Source: Candidatus Bathyoplasma sp. NZ
Lineage (GTDB): Bacteria > Bacillota_I > Bacilli_A > MAG-NZ
NCBI GenBank assembly: GCA_013332095.1
Contig: JABENI010000001.1
Span: forward strand, 29,987-93,986
Direction: 5' to 3'
Length of the DNA: 64,000 bases
Positions 16,976 through 26,627 of the stretch are shown one piece after another (position 1 is the stretch's first letter; every line of letters begins with the position of its first letter). The notes under the pieces are model-generated. The model ran no database searches. It saw nothing but the letters and a program-made list of their open reading frames with translations, and was not told the DNA's origin. The position numbers were made by a program, and so were the translations under genes.

Positions 16976-18463
16976 TTAGTAGATATCTGGTAAATCATTT
17001 TCTAATAGAAGAATTGCTTCTCTTCCATCGTATATTTTATGAAAAATATCCATTGCATCTTTAAAGTCTTTAGCCAAGTAAACATTTTTACTGTTTAGAT
17101 ATTGCTTCAGGATCAAACCATTTTCACCTGTTAAAATAATAAAGTCTACTGTTTGATCAATTTTTCCAGCAACCTTTTTATGCTCTTCTTCACATAAGTC
17201 ACCTAACTCAACCATGCCTGGCGTAATTAAATATTTTTCTCCGTACATTTGACCGAGAACAGTTAGTGCCATCAAAAACCCAAGTGGATTTGAATTGTAA
17301 GAATCATCAATTATTGTAAGTTTTTTATTATTTTTAATTTCTAAACGATTTTTCACGGACTGAATAGTGTAGGTGCTAGCTTTGATTTGATTCAAACTTA
17401 AACCTAAATAATGAGCAACTGCTACACTAACCAATAGATTATAGACATTGTATTTCCCCAGTAATTTAACTTCAACATCAAGTAAAAATTCATCTGAATA
17501 ATAAATATCAAAACTAGTGCCCTCATTGGTATATTTAATATTTTTCGCAGTATAATCAGCGTTTTCAAAGCCAAAAGTAATAATTTTTTTATCTGCTACT
17601 GGATAGTTTCTGATGTATTCACAATCAGTGTTTAAAAAAGCCACGCCACCTTCTTTTAAATTTTCTACTATTTCAAATTTTGTTTTAATAATATTATCAA
17701 TCGTTTTAAAAGTATCTAAGTGCTGGACTCCAATCCACGTCAACACTGCTAAATCAGGTTTAACAATATCCGTTAATTCTTTTATTTCGTACCTTTTTCT
17801 GGCCCCCATTTCAGTAATAAAATACTGATTGCTTTCTTTTAAATTATTGTTTATTACTTTAGTAATTCCCATTGGGGTATTAAAAGAATTCGGTGTTTTT
17901 AAAACGTTAAAATAGTTCTCTAATAAACTGTTTAAAAATTCTTTGGTCGAAGTTTTTCCGTAACTACCAGTTATCCCTATTATTTTAATATCCACTTTAC
18001 TAATTTTTTGTTTAGCTAATTTAATAAAATTGTTTTTAAGATACTTTTCGTACGGACTTAAAATCAGATTACAAGTAATAACAGTAAAATTAACGGTTAA
18101 ACATAGCAGATAGAAATAAACATAATTGACTAATCCTAAGTAGTATATTAGAGATACTACTATCGAAATAACCACTAATAACAAACCAATTAATCTTTTT
18201 ACTCGAGCGGTAAAGACTAATTTTTTACGATTTTTCCTTCTAATTGCTAGGGAGCAGATAACTAATATACTCACTAATATTTCGGTACTATTAAATAACA
18301 ATAGTGGTAAAAAAATTATTAACCAAAGTTCTTTTTCTTTAAAATATTTAAAGTAATATTTTAAATAACTTTCGTTTTGATAACTAGCTAACTGTAATCT
18401 ATACAGTGAGTCGTACAGTTGATAACTAAAAAACAAACTAAATAATGCTATATATAAAATCAT
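16976..18463 (-). CDS. murF: MurF ligase with an N-terminal membrane domain
   Basis: Adds D-Ala-D-Ala to UDP-MurNAc-tripeptide. The first 145 residues form about four hydrophobic segments, absent from ordinary MurF. A Mur-ligase core follows: P-loop GITGSYGKTST near residues 163-173, then TEMGARKRYEI, VQHLDTF and the C-terminal IIDDSYNSNPLG. Total length is 495 residues. The ATG at 18463 has GAGGTG upstream and is preferred over a GTG at 18472. It lies directly before ddl, the usual partner. The membrane part would tether cytoplasmic precursor synthesis to the membrane; that effect is inferred. Confidence 0.9.
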   Translation of the reverse strand: MILYIALFSLFFSYQLYDSLYRLQLASYQNESYLKYYFKYFKEKELWLIIFLPLLLFNSTEILVSILVICSLAIRRKNRKKLVFTARVKRLIGLLLVVISIVVSLIYYLGLVNYVYFYLLCLTVNFTVITCNLILSPYEKYLKNNFIKLAKQKISKVDIKIIGITGSYGKTSTKEFLNSLLENYFNVLKTPNSFNTPMGITKVINNNLKESNQYFITEMGARKRYEIKELTDIVKPDLAVLTWIGVQHLDTFKTIDNIIKTKFEIVENLKEGGVAFLNTDCEYIRNYPVADKKIITFGFENADYTAKNIKYTNEGTSFDIYYSDEFLLDVEVKLLGKYNVYNLLVSVAVAHYLGLSLNQIKASTYTIQSVKNRLEIKNNKKLTIIDDSYNSNPLGFLMALTVLGQMYGEKYLITPGMVELGDLCEEEHKKVAGKIDQTVDFIILTGENGLILKQYLNSKNVYLAKDFKDAMDIFHKIYDGREAILLLENDLPDIY

Positions 18464-18473
18464 CTTTCCCACC

Positions 18474-19178
18474 TCATAATAAATAGTTATTAATAACCTC
18501 TAAAAACATATAGGGATTATCAATAAAGGGGAAATGCCCACTATTTTTTATTACTGCTAATCCAGACTTTTCTATTAAATCATTAAATTTTTTAGCCATT
18601 TTTAAAGGAGTTATCTCATCATTTTCTCCCCAAATTAACAAAGTCTCTACTTTAATTTTTTTCAAGTTCTTGGTTTCGTTAGTTTGAGTTTTCTTCATCA
18701 CTTCTTTTAGCATTACATCTGACTGTAAATAGTCCGTTGATCCTACTTTATTTCTAAGTTTATCAATCAATTGTTTTTGTTTAAATATTTCTAACACTTT
18801 TCTAATAAACTTATATGAGTATACTTTTAAATAATAATCAAGTTTTCTATTTAATAAGCCCGCGGCATCGATTAAAATAATTTTCTCCACCGGATATTTT
18901 AAAACATATCTAGCAATTATTCTGCAACCAAATGAATGACCAATTAAAATAGGATTTTTAATTTTATTTTTCAAAATAAAGATCTGTAGATTTTCTACAT
19001 AATCATCAATATCATATGGGACCTCTAGAGGAGTATTCCCAAAACCTGGTAAGTCAACTTGATACACAGTATATTTACTTTCTAGTTGGTTGCCTATAAG
19101 ATTCAGGCTTCTATGATCTTGTAACCAACCGTGTAACAAAATAACATCAGGTCCATTTCCTTTAACTTTAAAATACAT
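18474..19178 (-). CDS. Alpha/beta hydrolase
   Basis: A 234-residue alpha/beta-hydrolase-fold protein. Visible elements are the oxyanion LHGWLQDHRS, the nucleophile elbow GHSFG (near residue 84), the acid in WGENDEITP and the catalytic His in NSGHFPFIDNP. There is no signal peptide. The substrate is unknown. It sits 10 bases before murF and so probably heads an operon with murF and ddl. A terminator-like hairpin stands only 25 bases before its start. Confidence 0.88.
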   Translation of the reverse strand: MYFKVKGNGPDVILLHGWLQDHRSLNLIGNQLESKYTVYQVDLPGFGNTPLEVPYDIDDYVENLQIFILKNKIKNPILIGHSFGCRIIARYVLKYPVEKIILIDAAGLLNRKLDYYLKVYSYKFIRKVLEIFKQKQLIDKLRNKVGSTDYLQSDVMLKEVMKKTQTNETKNLKKIKVETLLIWGENDEITPLKMAKKFNDLIEKSGLAVIKNSGHFPFIDNPYMFLEVINNYLL

Positions 19179-19203
19179 ATCGTTTCACCGATAAATTGTA
19201 TGC

Positions 19204-19227
19204 AAAAAAAAAGAGGTATATACCTCT
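19204..19227 (-). promoter_or_regulatory. Terminator-like hairpin just before the hydrolase start
   Basis: On the minus strand AGAGGTATATACCTCT (19212-19227), a perfect 16-base palindrome, is followed by nine T residues. This is the form of an intrinsic terminator. It lies only about 25 bases upstream of the hydrolase ATG, with a separate sufB terminator already upstream. It may be a second terminator for suf, or an attenuator in the leader of the hydrolase-murF-ddl operon. The 19228-19342 stretch holds no gene. Confidence 0.6.
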
Positions 19228-19342
19228 ATAAGTTAATAAAAATGTCTTTTAAGAAAGATTTTTAGCAATTTTATTTTTTTAGCGACTTATCTAACTTTAC
19301 CAAAATAATTTTGAAATAAATAAAAATATTTTCCTAGTATCT

Positions 19343-19376
19343 AAAAAAGCCAATCTTTAAAATGATTGACTTTTTT
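19343..19376 (-). terminator. Terminator of the suf operon
   Basis: AGTCAATC (complement of 19364-19371) pairs with GATTGGCT (complement of 19348-19355), with one G-U pair, and is followed by a T-run. It lies directly after sufB. Confidence 0.85.
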
Positions 19377-19382
19377 TATTGT

Positions 19383-20792
19383 TTATCCTATTGAACCTTC
19401 CATTTCAAGTTTTATCAATTGATTTAACTCTACGGCGTATTCCATTGGCAATTCTTTTGCGAACGGTTCAATAAATCCCATCACAATCATTTCTAATGAT
19501 TCTTTTTCGGTTAAACCGCGACTCATCAAATAAAATAATTGTTCATCACTTACTTTTGACACAGTTGCTTCATGTTGAATTGTCACCTGGTTATTTTGAG
19601 CAATATTTAAAGGAATCGTATCACTTGAAGATATTCCATCTAAAATTATCGTGTCACACTGAACATTACTTTTAGCATTTATGGCATTTTTATTTTGTAG
19701 TACGGTTCCACGATAATTTACTTTTCCTCCACCGCGTGAAAGTGATTTAGAAATTATTGTGCTTTTAGTATCTGGTGCTAAATGAATCATTTTAGCGCCG
19801 GTATCTTGGTATTGACCTTTCCCTGCAAAAGCAATCGAAATAGTTGTTCCTCTAGCTCCTTGACCTTTTAAAATACAAGCTGGATATTTCATATTACGCC
19901 CACTTCCAATATTTCCATCAATCCATTCCATCAGACCATTTTCCAAAACTATAGCTCTTTTGGTAACTAAATTTATAATGTTGTTTGACCAATTTTGAAC
20001 GGTTGAATATCGGCAGTAGCCATCTTTCATTACAAATATTTCAACAACTGCTGCATGTAAACTATCTTTTGAATACAGCGGTGCGGTACAACCTTCTACA
20101 TAGTGGACACTCGCTCCCTCATCGACAATAATCAATGTTCTTTCAAACTGTCCCATCTGTTCAGAATTAATTCTAAAATACGATTGTAGTGGTTTATCTA
20201 TTTTTACTCCTTTTGGTACGTAAATAAAAGATCCCCCAGACCAAACAGCAGTGTTTAAAGCAGCGTATTTATTATCATTTTGAGCAATTGCTTGTCCCCA
20301 GTACTCCTTCAGCAATTCTGGATATTCTTTTAAAGCAGTATCCGTATCACAAAAGATAACTCCTAAATCATCAAGTTCTTTAATCGTACTATGATAAACT
20401 ACTTCCGATTCAAATTGAGTTGATACTCCTGCTAAATATTTTTGTTCTGCTTCAGGAATCCCTAACTTCTCAAAAGTGTCTTTTATTTCACTGGGAACTT
20501 CATCCCAATTTTTCCCAACTTTATCACTCGACTTAATATAATAAGTATATTCATTAAAGTCAATATCACTTAAATCTGGTCCATAATTTGGATTTTTCAA
20601 CTTTAAAAATGATTTGTAGGCTTTCAATCTAATTTCTGTCATCCATTCAGGCTCATTTTTATATTTTGAAATTGCTAGAACAACTTCTTTACTCAGTCCT
20701 TTTCCAGTATCAATTATTACTTTGGCATCTGTTTTAAATCCATATTTATAATCACTTACTATATCTACAATTTTTTCTTTAGTTTTTTCCAT
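19383..20792 (-). CDS. sufB: Fe-S cluster assembly scaffold SufB
   Basis: SufB is the scaffold component of the SufBCD complex on which Fe-S clusters are assembled. The 469-residue protein has the right-handed beta-helix core and conserved blocks such as [21 protein letters not shown]. The C-terminus includes [23 protein letters not shown], which contacts SufC. It is last in the operon and overlaps sufU by 14 bases. Confidence 0.97.
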   Translation of the reverse strand: MEKTKEKIVDIVSDYKYGFKTDAKVIIDTGKGLSKEVVLAISKYKNEPEWMTEIRLKAYKSFLKLKNPNYGPDLSDIDFNEYTYYIKSSDKVGKNWDEVPSEIKDTFEKLGIPEAEQKYLAGVSTQFESEVVYHSTIKELDDLGVIFCDTDTALKEYPELLKEYWGQAIAQNDNKYAALNTAVWSGGSFIYVPKGVKIDKPLQSYFRINSEQMGQFERTLIIVDEGASVHYVEGCTAPLYSKDSLHAAVVEIFVMKDGYCRYSTVQNWSNNIINLVTKRAIVLENGLMEWIDGNIGSGRNMKYPACILKGQGARGTTISIAFAGKGQYQDTGAKMIHLAPDTKSTIISKSLSRGGGKVNYRGTVLQNKNAINAKSNVQCDTIILDGISSSDTIPLNIAQNNQVTIQHEATVSKVSDEQLFYLMSRGLTEKESLEMIVMGFIEPFAKELPMEYAVELNQLIKLEMEGSIG

Positions 20793-21213
20793 CTTTCAAA
20801 CACTCCTCCATCGCCTGCCAAGCTATACTAGCACATTTGACTCTAGCAGGAAATTTAGATACACCTGAGTAGACAACAGCGTCACCAATATCTAATTTTT
20901 TGTCATAGTCATTTCCTTTTACCATATTATAATAATTTTCGATAATTTTCAAACTTTCGGTAGTCGTTTTTCCAATTAATGTTTCACTCATAACGGAAGC
21001 ACTACTACAACAGATACTGCAACCACTTCCGATATGGCGAACATCTTCAACTAAGCCGTTTACTACTTTCGTTTGAATAGTAATATCATCACCACATGAA
21101 GGGTTTTTAACTCTAAATTTTACATATTCCTCGTTTTCCACTAACCCTTTATTACGTGGGTTTTTATAGTGATCCATAATAACTTGTCTATATAAATTTT
21201 CTAAATTACTCAT
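20779..21213 (-). CDS. sufU: Sulfur-relay protein SufU
   Basis: SufU is a zinc protein of Bacillota that accepts persulfide from SufS. The 144-residue protein has the expected cysteines: [20 protein letters not shown] and KCASIAW. The Asp in CGDD fits the zinc site. The ATG at 21213 has GGGAG 8 bases upstream and is preferred over a TTG at 21228 that overlaps sufS. Confidence 0.95.
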   Translation of the reverse strand: MSNLENLYRQVIMDHYKNPRNKGLVENEEYVKFRVKNPSCGDDITIQTKVVNGLVEDVRHIGSGCSICCSSASVMSETLIGKTTTESLKIIENYYNMVKGNDYDKKLDIGDAVVYSGVSKFPARVKCASIAWQAMEECLKDGKN

Positions 21214-21217
21214 ATTA

Positions 21218-22414
21218 TCAACTCCCAAATTCTTTGAAAAATTTTACTGTTTTTTTTACTGCATCGATAAATTTATCTACATCTTCTAAATCGTTATAAA
21301 GATAAAATGTCGCTCTTAAAGTAGCCGGTACGTTGAGCCATTTAGTCACTAATTGGGCACAGTGATGACCTGCTCTTAAACACACTTTATTTTCATCAAA
21401 GGAACTCGCGGCATCATGTGGGTGAACACCATCAATATTAAACGCTATTATCCCCGTTTCAGCATTTGGATTATAAATAGTCACCCCGGCTATTTGCTGT
21501 AATTGTTCAACCGCATAACTGCGTAATTTATATTCGTGCTTTAAAATCTTTTCCATTCCAATTGATTTTAAATAAAGAACAGCTTCTTGCAGACCAAAAA
21601 CACTCGCAATTGGCATTGTCCCAGTTTCAAATCGATAGGGGCTATCTTTAAAAGTCGCTTCGTACAATTCAACGTTATCATTCATATCTCCACCGAATTC
21701 TATCGGCGGCATGCTGTTAAGCAATTCTTTTTTTCCATACAAAACACCAATTCCTGTTGGTCCACACATTTTGTGTCCGCTAAACGATAAGAAATCACAA
21801 TCTAAAGTTTTACAATCAACAGCTTTATGAGGTACTGCTTGCGCAGCATCTACACTGACCACTGCTCCTGTTTGATGTGCTAATTTAATAATTTCTTCCA
21901 AAGGGGTAATATATCCCATTACGTTTGAAACATAAGTTAAAGCAACTATTTTCGTTTTAGCAGTTAAAACACTTTTAAAGTTTTCAACAGTTATTCTTCC
22001 TTCTTTATTTAGAGGAAGATAAACTAATTTCGCTTTTTTTACTTTAGCAACATGTTGCCAAGGCATTACACTAGAATGATGTTCTAATTCAGAAACAATT
22101 ATTTCATCACCTTCATTTATATTGTCCATTCCATAACTAGAAGCTACTAAATTTAAGGCACTCGATGCCCCTCTTGTAAAGATGACTTCTTCAAACTCCG
22201 CATTGATAAAATCAGCAATAGTTTGTCTGGCTTCTTCATATTTCGCTGTCGCAAGGTAACTTAAACTGTACACCCCACGATTGATATTTACACCATATTC
22301 AGTATAATAATCTTTTATTGCTTCTGTAACTTGTAAAGGTTTTAAACTAGAAGCACCACTATCTAAATAAATTAATCCATCTTTTATTGTTGGAAAATCT
22401 TTTTTGTAATTCAT
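21218..22414 (-). CDS. sufS: Cysteine desulfurase SufS
   Basis: PLP enzyme that takes sulfur from cysteine and hands it to SufU. The 398-residue protein has the PLP lysine in SFSGHKMCGPTG and the catalytic cysteine in CLRAGHHCAQ near the C-terminus. SELEHHSSVMPW is also conserved. Group II desulfurase; the operon order sufC-D-S-U-B is the one typical of Bacillota. Confidence 0.97.
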   Translation of the reverse strand: MNYKKDFPTIKDGLIYLDSGASSLKPLQVTEAIKDYYTEYGVNINRGVYSLSYLATAKYEEARQTIADFINAEFEEVIFTRGASSALNLVASSYGMDNINEGDEIIVSELEHHSSVMPWQHVAKVKKAKLVYLPLNKEGRITVENFKSVLTAKTKIVALTYVSNVMGYITPLEEIIKLAHQTGAVVSVDAAQAVPHKAVDCKTLDCDFLSFSGHKMCGPTGIGVLYGKKELLNSMPPIEFGGDMNDNVELYEATFKDSPYRFETGTMPIASVFGLQEAVLYLKSIGMEKILKHEYKLRSYAVEQLQQIAGVTIYNPNAETGIIAFNIDGVHPHDAASSFDENKVCLRAGHHCAQLVTKWLNVPATLRATFYLYNDLEDVDKFIDAVKKTVKFFKEFGS

Positions 22415-22415
22415 C

Positions 22416-23654
22416 TTAATTTCCCAATTTTCTATTTATAAGATTTTCAAAACATTCTTTTAATTTTTGATTTTCAAAAATATCGATAATCGGTCTAATA
22501 AGACCATTTATCACTAATTTTTCTGCATCTTGTTTACTCAATCCTCTACTCATTAAGTAAAATAACTTTTCATCATCAATTCTTCCTATCGTCGCTCCAT
22601 GTCCTGCTTCAACATCGTGTTCGTCGATTAGTAAAAATGGATTTGCTGCTAGAGTCGCTGTTTTTCCTAAAATAACACCTTTTGTTTTTTGAAATGCTTT
22701 AGAACCACTAAATCCATTAGCCACAATGCCAAAATTATTAAATATAATTCTACTTTTATTCAAGGCAATTCCATGATTAATAATATTACTGAAACTATTT
22801 TTTGCTTCGTGGTAAGTATAAGTATTTATATTTTGTTTTTCAAAACCATCACCAATCACAATAACTTTAACTTCAGCATTGGCCCCTTCTTCTAACAGCC
22901 TAATCGATGTATCCGCCATTATATTAGCATCGCATAAAACAGCTCTTAAAATATCGACACTGCTGTTCGCTTTTGCATTTATTCTAAGAGCAGTATAAAT
23001 TTTATTGTTTGCCTCATACAAATCGATTGAAGTATACTCTACTTTACTGTTAGCAAAAGCCATAATATCAGTTACATTATTTTTAACTGAAGTCTTTTTA
23101 CTGATAAAAAATTCAATGATTTTTATTTTAGAATTTTTTCCACAGCGCATAACTGTTCTATTGATAAAATCGTTGTTATCTTGGATATAAAATATTTTAA
23201 TTTCTTCTTTAAACACGCTGTTAGGTGGAATATCTATCAGTAATCCACTATTGTGATAAGCAGTATTGTAAGCGGTTAAAGTATTTTCTTTAAAACAATC
23301 CGGTTCTTTATTGAAATAATTTAACACTAATTCCGGTTTTTCCTCATAAGCAGTTTCAATGTCGTTTATATACATACTATAAGTCATATCAACTAATTTA
23401 TCATAAATAATATTTCCGTCCTTTATAACCAAAACATTACTCGTATCTTCGGTCACAAAATCAGATATCTCACTCGGTATTTCACCTGAAACATTCAAAA
23501 ACAAATTTTTCATCTTAGAGCTTTTACTGACAAAACTTTTCAAACTAAACTTCCCTAAATTAGGTAAATCTAATTTTTCCATTCTAATCAAAGCTTTTTT
23601 CCTAATATCGACAATTGATTTTTGATTATGTTTAAAAATACTATCAATATTCAT
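22416..23654 (-). CDS. sufD: Fe-S cluster assembly protein SufD
   Basis: SufD is the paralogue and partner of SufB. The 412-residue protein has the C-terminal [29 protein letters not shown] block shared with SufB, including the conserved histidine. The N-terminal half is less conserved. The ATG at 23654 has AAGGAG 8 bases upstream; the GTG at 23660 overlapping the sufC stop is too close to it. Confidence 0.95.
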   Translation of the reverse strand: MNIDSIFKHNQKSIVDIRKKALIRMEKLDLPNLGKFSLKSFVSKSSKMKNLFLNVSGEIPSEISDFVTEDTSNVLVIKDGNIIYDKLVDMTYSMYINDIETAYEEKPELVLNYFNKEPDCFKENTLTAYNTAYHNSGLLIDIPPNSVFKEEIKIFYIQDNNDFINRTVMRCGKNSKIKIIEFFISKKTSVKNNVTDIMAFANSKVEYTSIDLYEANNKIYTALRINAKANSSVDILRAVLCDANIMADTSIRLLEEGANAEVKVIVIGDGFEKQNINTYTYHEAKNSFSNIINHGIALNKSRIIFNNFGIVANGFSGSKAFQKTKGVILGKTATLAANPFLLIDEHDVEAGHGATIGRIDDEKLFYLMSRGLSKQDAEKLVINGLIRPIIDIFENQKLKECFENLINRKLGN

Positions 23655-23659
23655 ATTCA

Positions 23660-24490
23660 CTACTCCTTAATTATTTCTTTAACTGCACAATTACCCAAAA
23701 TAACTCTGTCATCTAAATCAACTGTATCTTCCTCTATCTTAATGCCAAGTTCCTCTTTTATCCAGTCGTAACCTGAAGTATCAATTTTCTCAATTAAATC
23801 GATTCCTCCAGTTTTAACAATTTTACCATTTATCATTATATGGACAAAATCTGGCTTAATATACTCTAACAGTCTTTGGTAGTGTGTAATTAATAAACAA
23901 CCAAAGTTATCGTTTACCATCGCCGCTATATTTTCGCCGACAATTCTTAAAGCATCAACATCTAGTCCAGAATCTATTTCATCTAAAATCGCAATTTTTG
24001 GCTCTAAAACTTTCATCTGTAAAATTTCGTTACGTTTTTTTTCTCCCCCGCTAAATCCTTCATTTAAATAACGATGTGGTAAGTCCTCACGCATTTTAAG
24101 TTCGGCTACGGCATTTTCAAACTTTTTAAAAAATTTTACAAAACTAATTTCATTATCAACGTTCCGTTTATTTAAAGCGGTTCTCACAAAATCAGAATTA
24201 GTAACACCAGGAACTTCTTTTGGATATTGCATTGCCAAAAAAAGACCTGCTCTACTTCTTTCATCAACAGTCATCGACAAAAGATCTTCACCATCTAATG
24301 TAACTGTTCCACTTGTTATCTGATATTTTGGATGTCCCATCACAGCATTGGATAATGTTGATTTACCTGTCCCATTTGGTCCCATAATTGCATGAACCTC
24401 TCCACCATTTATTGTTAAATTTACGCCAGTTAAAATTTCTTTATCACCAACGCTCACTTTTAAATCTTTTATAATTAAACTCGGTTTCAT
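23660..24490 (-). CDS. sufC: Fe-S assembly ATPase SufC
   Basis: ABC-type ATPase of the SufBCD complex. It has Walker A GPNGTGKST, signature FSGGEKKRNEI and Walker B AILDEIDSGLD. The 276-residue length includes a C-terminal tail of about 25 residues beyond the usual end near residue 250. First gene of the operon, with GAGGTG before its ATG. Confidence 0.97.
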   Translation of the reverse strand: MKPSLIIKDLKVSVGDKEILTGVNLTINGGEVHAIMGPNGTGKSTLSNAVMGHPKYQITSGTVTLDGEDLLSMTVDERSRAGLFLAMQYPKEVPGVTNSDFVRTALNKRNVDNEISFVKFFKKFENAVAELKMREDLPHRYLNEGFSGGEKKRNEILQMKVLEPKIAILDEIDSGLDVDALRIVGENIAAMVNDNFGCLLITHYQRLLEYIKPDFVHIMINGKIVKTGGIDLIEKIDTSGYDWIKEELGIKIEEDTVDLDDRVILGNCAVKEIIKE

Positions 24491-24513
24491 TATATCACCT
24501 CTATCTTAATATT

Positions 24514-24542
24514 ATTATATATTTTTACCTTAGTATTGTCTA
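24514..24542 (-). promoter_or_regulatory. Promoter of the suf operon
   Basis: On the minus strand TAGACA (24537-24542) and TATAAT (24514-24519) are 17 bases apart, a good sigma-A promoter about 25 bases before the sufC ATG. I see no obvious IscR-like or other operator. Confidence 0.75.
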
Positions 24543-24685
24543 TTAATATATAAATAATTTTCACTTTTAATAAAAAGTTTTATTTTTTCTCAAAAATAGT
24601 ATTTTCAATAATTACATTTTAACTTCTTCTTCTATAAAAGACATGAATTAACAACAAATTAATTTAAACTTTAACCTTTTTTTAA

Positions 24686-24715
24686 CTAATAAAAAAAGAG
24701 AATATTATCTCTTTT
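24686..24715 (-). terminator. Terminator after apbE
   Basis: A perfect 8-bp stem (AAAAGAGA with TCTCTTTT, 24694-24715) with a 6-base loop is followed by T residues on the minus strand, just past the apbE stop. Confidence 0.85.
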
Positions 24716-24718
24716 AAT

Positions 24719-25804
24719 TTATTTTATTTTAAAACTTTTATCTACTAACTGATAGTTTTTAATATTACTTGAAATATAAATTTCTTTATCTTTGGTAAAG
24801 AAAATTGCTTCCAAATCATCATGTTCTTCTACGTATTTTAATCCCTCTTCTAATCCTAAAATGTATAACATTGTACTGTACGCATCTATTTTTAAATTGT
24901 TGGAACTAACAACTTGAACTGCTAATAAATTATTTTCGACTGGATATCCGGTAGTAGTATTAAAAATATGATGATAAATTTTATTATTTCCAGTAAAATA
25001 TTGTTGGTCAATGCCTGTTTTTGATACTCCGGTATTTGTTTCATTTAATATAAAAATAACATCTTCATTTTCTAATTCCGGATTTGCAGTACCTATTCTA
25101 ATAGGTTCGGTAGTTTCTTTGTAGTAAGTTATTTCCTTATCTACTCCCGCTTCTTTTAAACGATTTCCAAAAACGTATTGTGAACTACTTCCAACGTTTA
25201 TGATTGCGGTAGTAATTCCTTCAGCTTTTAAAAATGTAGCTATGTCATAAGCAATAGTGCCTTTCACAACTGCTCCTAAATCTATTTTGGTTCTTATTTC
25301 CTTAAAACTTATTTCATTTCCTTCGATAATGATGTTTTTATAGTCAACATTCATCAGCGTGCTTTCAATAGCTTCAGCAGATGGAATATTTCCTCCTAAA
25401 TAAAAAGTTGCACCGTTAATTTCCCATAAATCTGCTAACGGTAAAACGGTAGGATCAAACTTCCCCTCTGTTTGCTCCGCTAACTCTAAAGAAACTTCGA
25501 TACTTTTAAGTAACTCATCACTAATAGTGACGGTTCTTGATCCAGCATCTCTATTAACTTTACTCAATTCACTTAATTCATTGTAAACATTGTAAGTTTC
25601 ATCTGCTTTTTTTAGTATTGCTTCTATCTCAACATCGATGCTATCTTTATTTATTTCATCTTGATAATAAAAAGTTACCATTGTAGTAGTGTTTAAATGT
25701 TCATTATAAGTAACGCTATGTCTATAAAATTTTGTATCATCTTGATTTCGACTACAACCACTCAATAAAAGTAACATTGTCATTAACATTAAAAATTTTT
25801 TCAT
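24719..25804 (-). CDS. apbE: FAD:protein FMN transferase, ApbE family lipoprotein
   Basis: ApbE enzymes attach FMN from FAD to a Thr or Ser of exported flavoproteins. The 361-residue protein starts with a lipoprotein signal (lipobox LLSGC, Cys at residue 17). It has the ApbE core: DLGAVVKGTIAYDIA, then INVGSSSQYVFGN and, late, DAYSTMLYILG, the metal-binding Asp region. INVGSS replaces the more usual NxGG(D/N). It has its own promoter and terminator. The neighbouring giant lipoprotein with FMN_bind-like repeats is a likely substrate. Confidence 0.9.
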   Translation of the reverse strand: MKKFLMLMTMLLLLSGCSRNQDDTKFYRHSVTYNEHLNTTTMVTFYYQDEINKDSIDVEIEAILKKADETYNVYNELSELSKVNRDAGSRTVTISDELLKSIEVSLELAEQTEGKFDPTVLPLADLWEINGATFYLGGNIPSAEAIESTLMNVDYKNIIIEGNEISFKEIRTKIDLGAVVKGTIAYDIATFLKAEGITTAIINVGSSSQYVFGNRLKEAGVDKEITYYKETTEPIRIGTANPELENEDVIFILNETNTGVSKTGIDQQYFTGNNKIYHHIFNTTTGYPVENNLLAVQVVSSNNLKIDAYSTMLYILGLEEGLKYVEEHDDLEAIFFTKDKEIYISSNIKNYQLVDKSFKIK

Positions 25805-25836
25805 TCACATCACTCGCTTTCAATTAGACAATCTTT

Positions 25837-25864
25837 ATTATACCAAATAAATTAATAAAAACAA
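25837..25864 (-). promoter_or_regulatory. Promoter of apbE
   Basis: On the minus strand TTGTTT (25859-25864), 16-base spacer, TATAAT (25837-25842). It lies between the cotE terminator and apbE. Confidence 0.65.
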
Positions 25865-25871
25865 CAACAAA

Positions 25872-25909
25872 TCTTAAAAAAGAAAATAGAGTGTTAAAAT
25901 AACACTCTA
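25872..25909 (-). terminator. Terminator after cotE
   Basis: A perfect 10-bp stem, TAGAGTGTTA with TAACACTCTA (25887-25909), has a 3-base loop and is followed by TTTTCTTTTTT on the minus strand. Confidence 0.9.
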
Positions 25910-25927
25910 ATCTACAGACAAAAAAAA

Positions 25928-26422
25928 CTAAAATTCTTCAATAAAATCTTCATTAACATCTATGTTGTCTTCCTCAACTGGATTAAATACACTAACTTTC
26001 ATTTTCGTTTCTCCAATAACCTCAGCTAATACTTCATAAGATATTTCAACTTCAATAGTCAATTCATTTATTGATGCATTTAAACAAGTAGGTTGTTGAA
26101 CCATTTTAACAATAACATCCATATCGCTACTAAGTGTATCTTTTACTACATCTTTTACTATTACATCATTCGTATAATTAATCACCTTTTTAGCTATTTC
26201 GGTTTTTGTATTATTATTTAAAGTATACCAAATATTTATTTCAAAATTTCCATCTAATTCTACTACTGAATCAATTTTATTTGCTGTAAAATTATTATTT
26301 ATTATCCAACATCCTAAAATACTAAATGGCTTCTCCCCTAATTCTATATTTTCAACAGTTTTAAAATTACCTGTTCCTTTACTAACAACTGCTTTTGTAA
26401 CAATTTCTCTAATATTACTCAT
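25928..26422 (-). CDS. cotE: Outer spore coat morphogenetic protein CotE
   Basis: CotE directs assembly of the outer spore coat in Bacillus. The 164-residue protein aligns by eye along its length with B. subtilis CotE: REIVTKAVVSKGTG, SILGCWIINN, INIWYTLNNNTKT, VIVKMVQQPTC, LAEVIGETKM, and an acidic tail. AAGGAGG precedes the ATG. In B. subtilis cotE also lies close to miaB; here a giant lipoprotein gene separates them. It is transcribed alone, between two strong terminators. Confidence 0.93.
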   Translation of the reverse strand: MSNIREIVTKAVVSKGTGNFKTVENIELGEKPFSILGCWIINNNFTANKIDSVVELDGNFEINIWYTLNNNTKTEIAKKVINYTNDVIVKDVVKDTLSSDMDVIVKMVQQPTCLNASINELTIEVEISYEVLAEVIGETKMKVSVFNPVEEDNIDVNEDFIEEF

Positions 26423-26450
26423 GTCTACCTCCTTTTTAAGCGCCTATTCT

Positions 26451-26458
26451 ATAGTATG
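26451..26458 (-). promoter_or_regulatory. Possible SigE-type -10 element of cotE
   Basis: CATACTAT on the minus strand, about 30 bases before the cotE ATG, matches seven of eight positions of the mother-cell SigE -10 (CATACANT). A matching -35 is not clear. B. subtilis cotE does use SigE, but this site is a suggestion only. Confidence 0.35.
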
Positions 26459-26579
26459 CAAAAAATTTTAAAAAGAGCCAAACAAAAAAGAAAATATATT
26501 TATATTTTTGCTAACGATAAAAATACGCTATTAGATAATTAAAATTATCAAACTAGTTAGTCTTTTTATTTTAAATTTT

Positions 26580-26618
26580 AAAAAATAAAAAAGATGTCAT
26601 TTTTTCAAATGACATCTT
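26580..26618 (-). terminator. Terminator of the giant lipoprotein gene
   Basis: A 12-bp perfect stem, AAGATGTCATTT with AAATGACATCTT (26591-26618), with a 4-base loop and a T-run on the minus strand. One of the strongest terminators in the window. Confidence 0.93.
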
Positions 26619-26627
26619 AAATAAATC

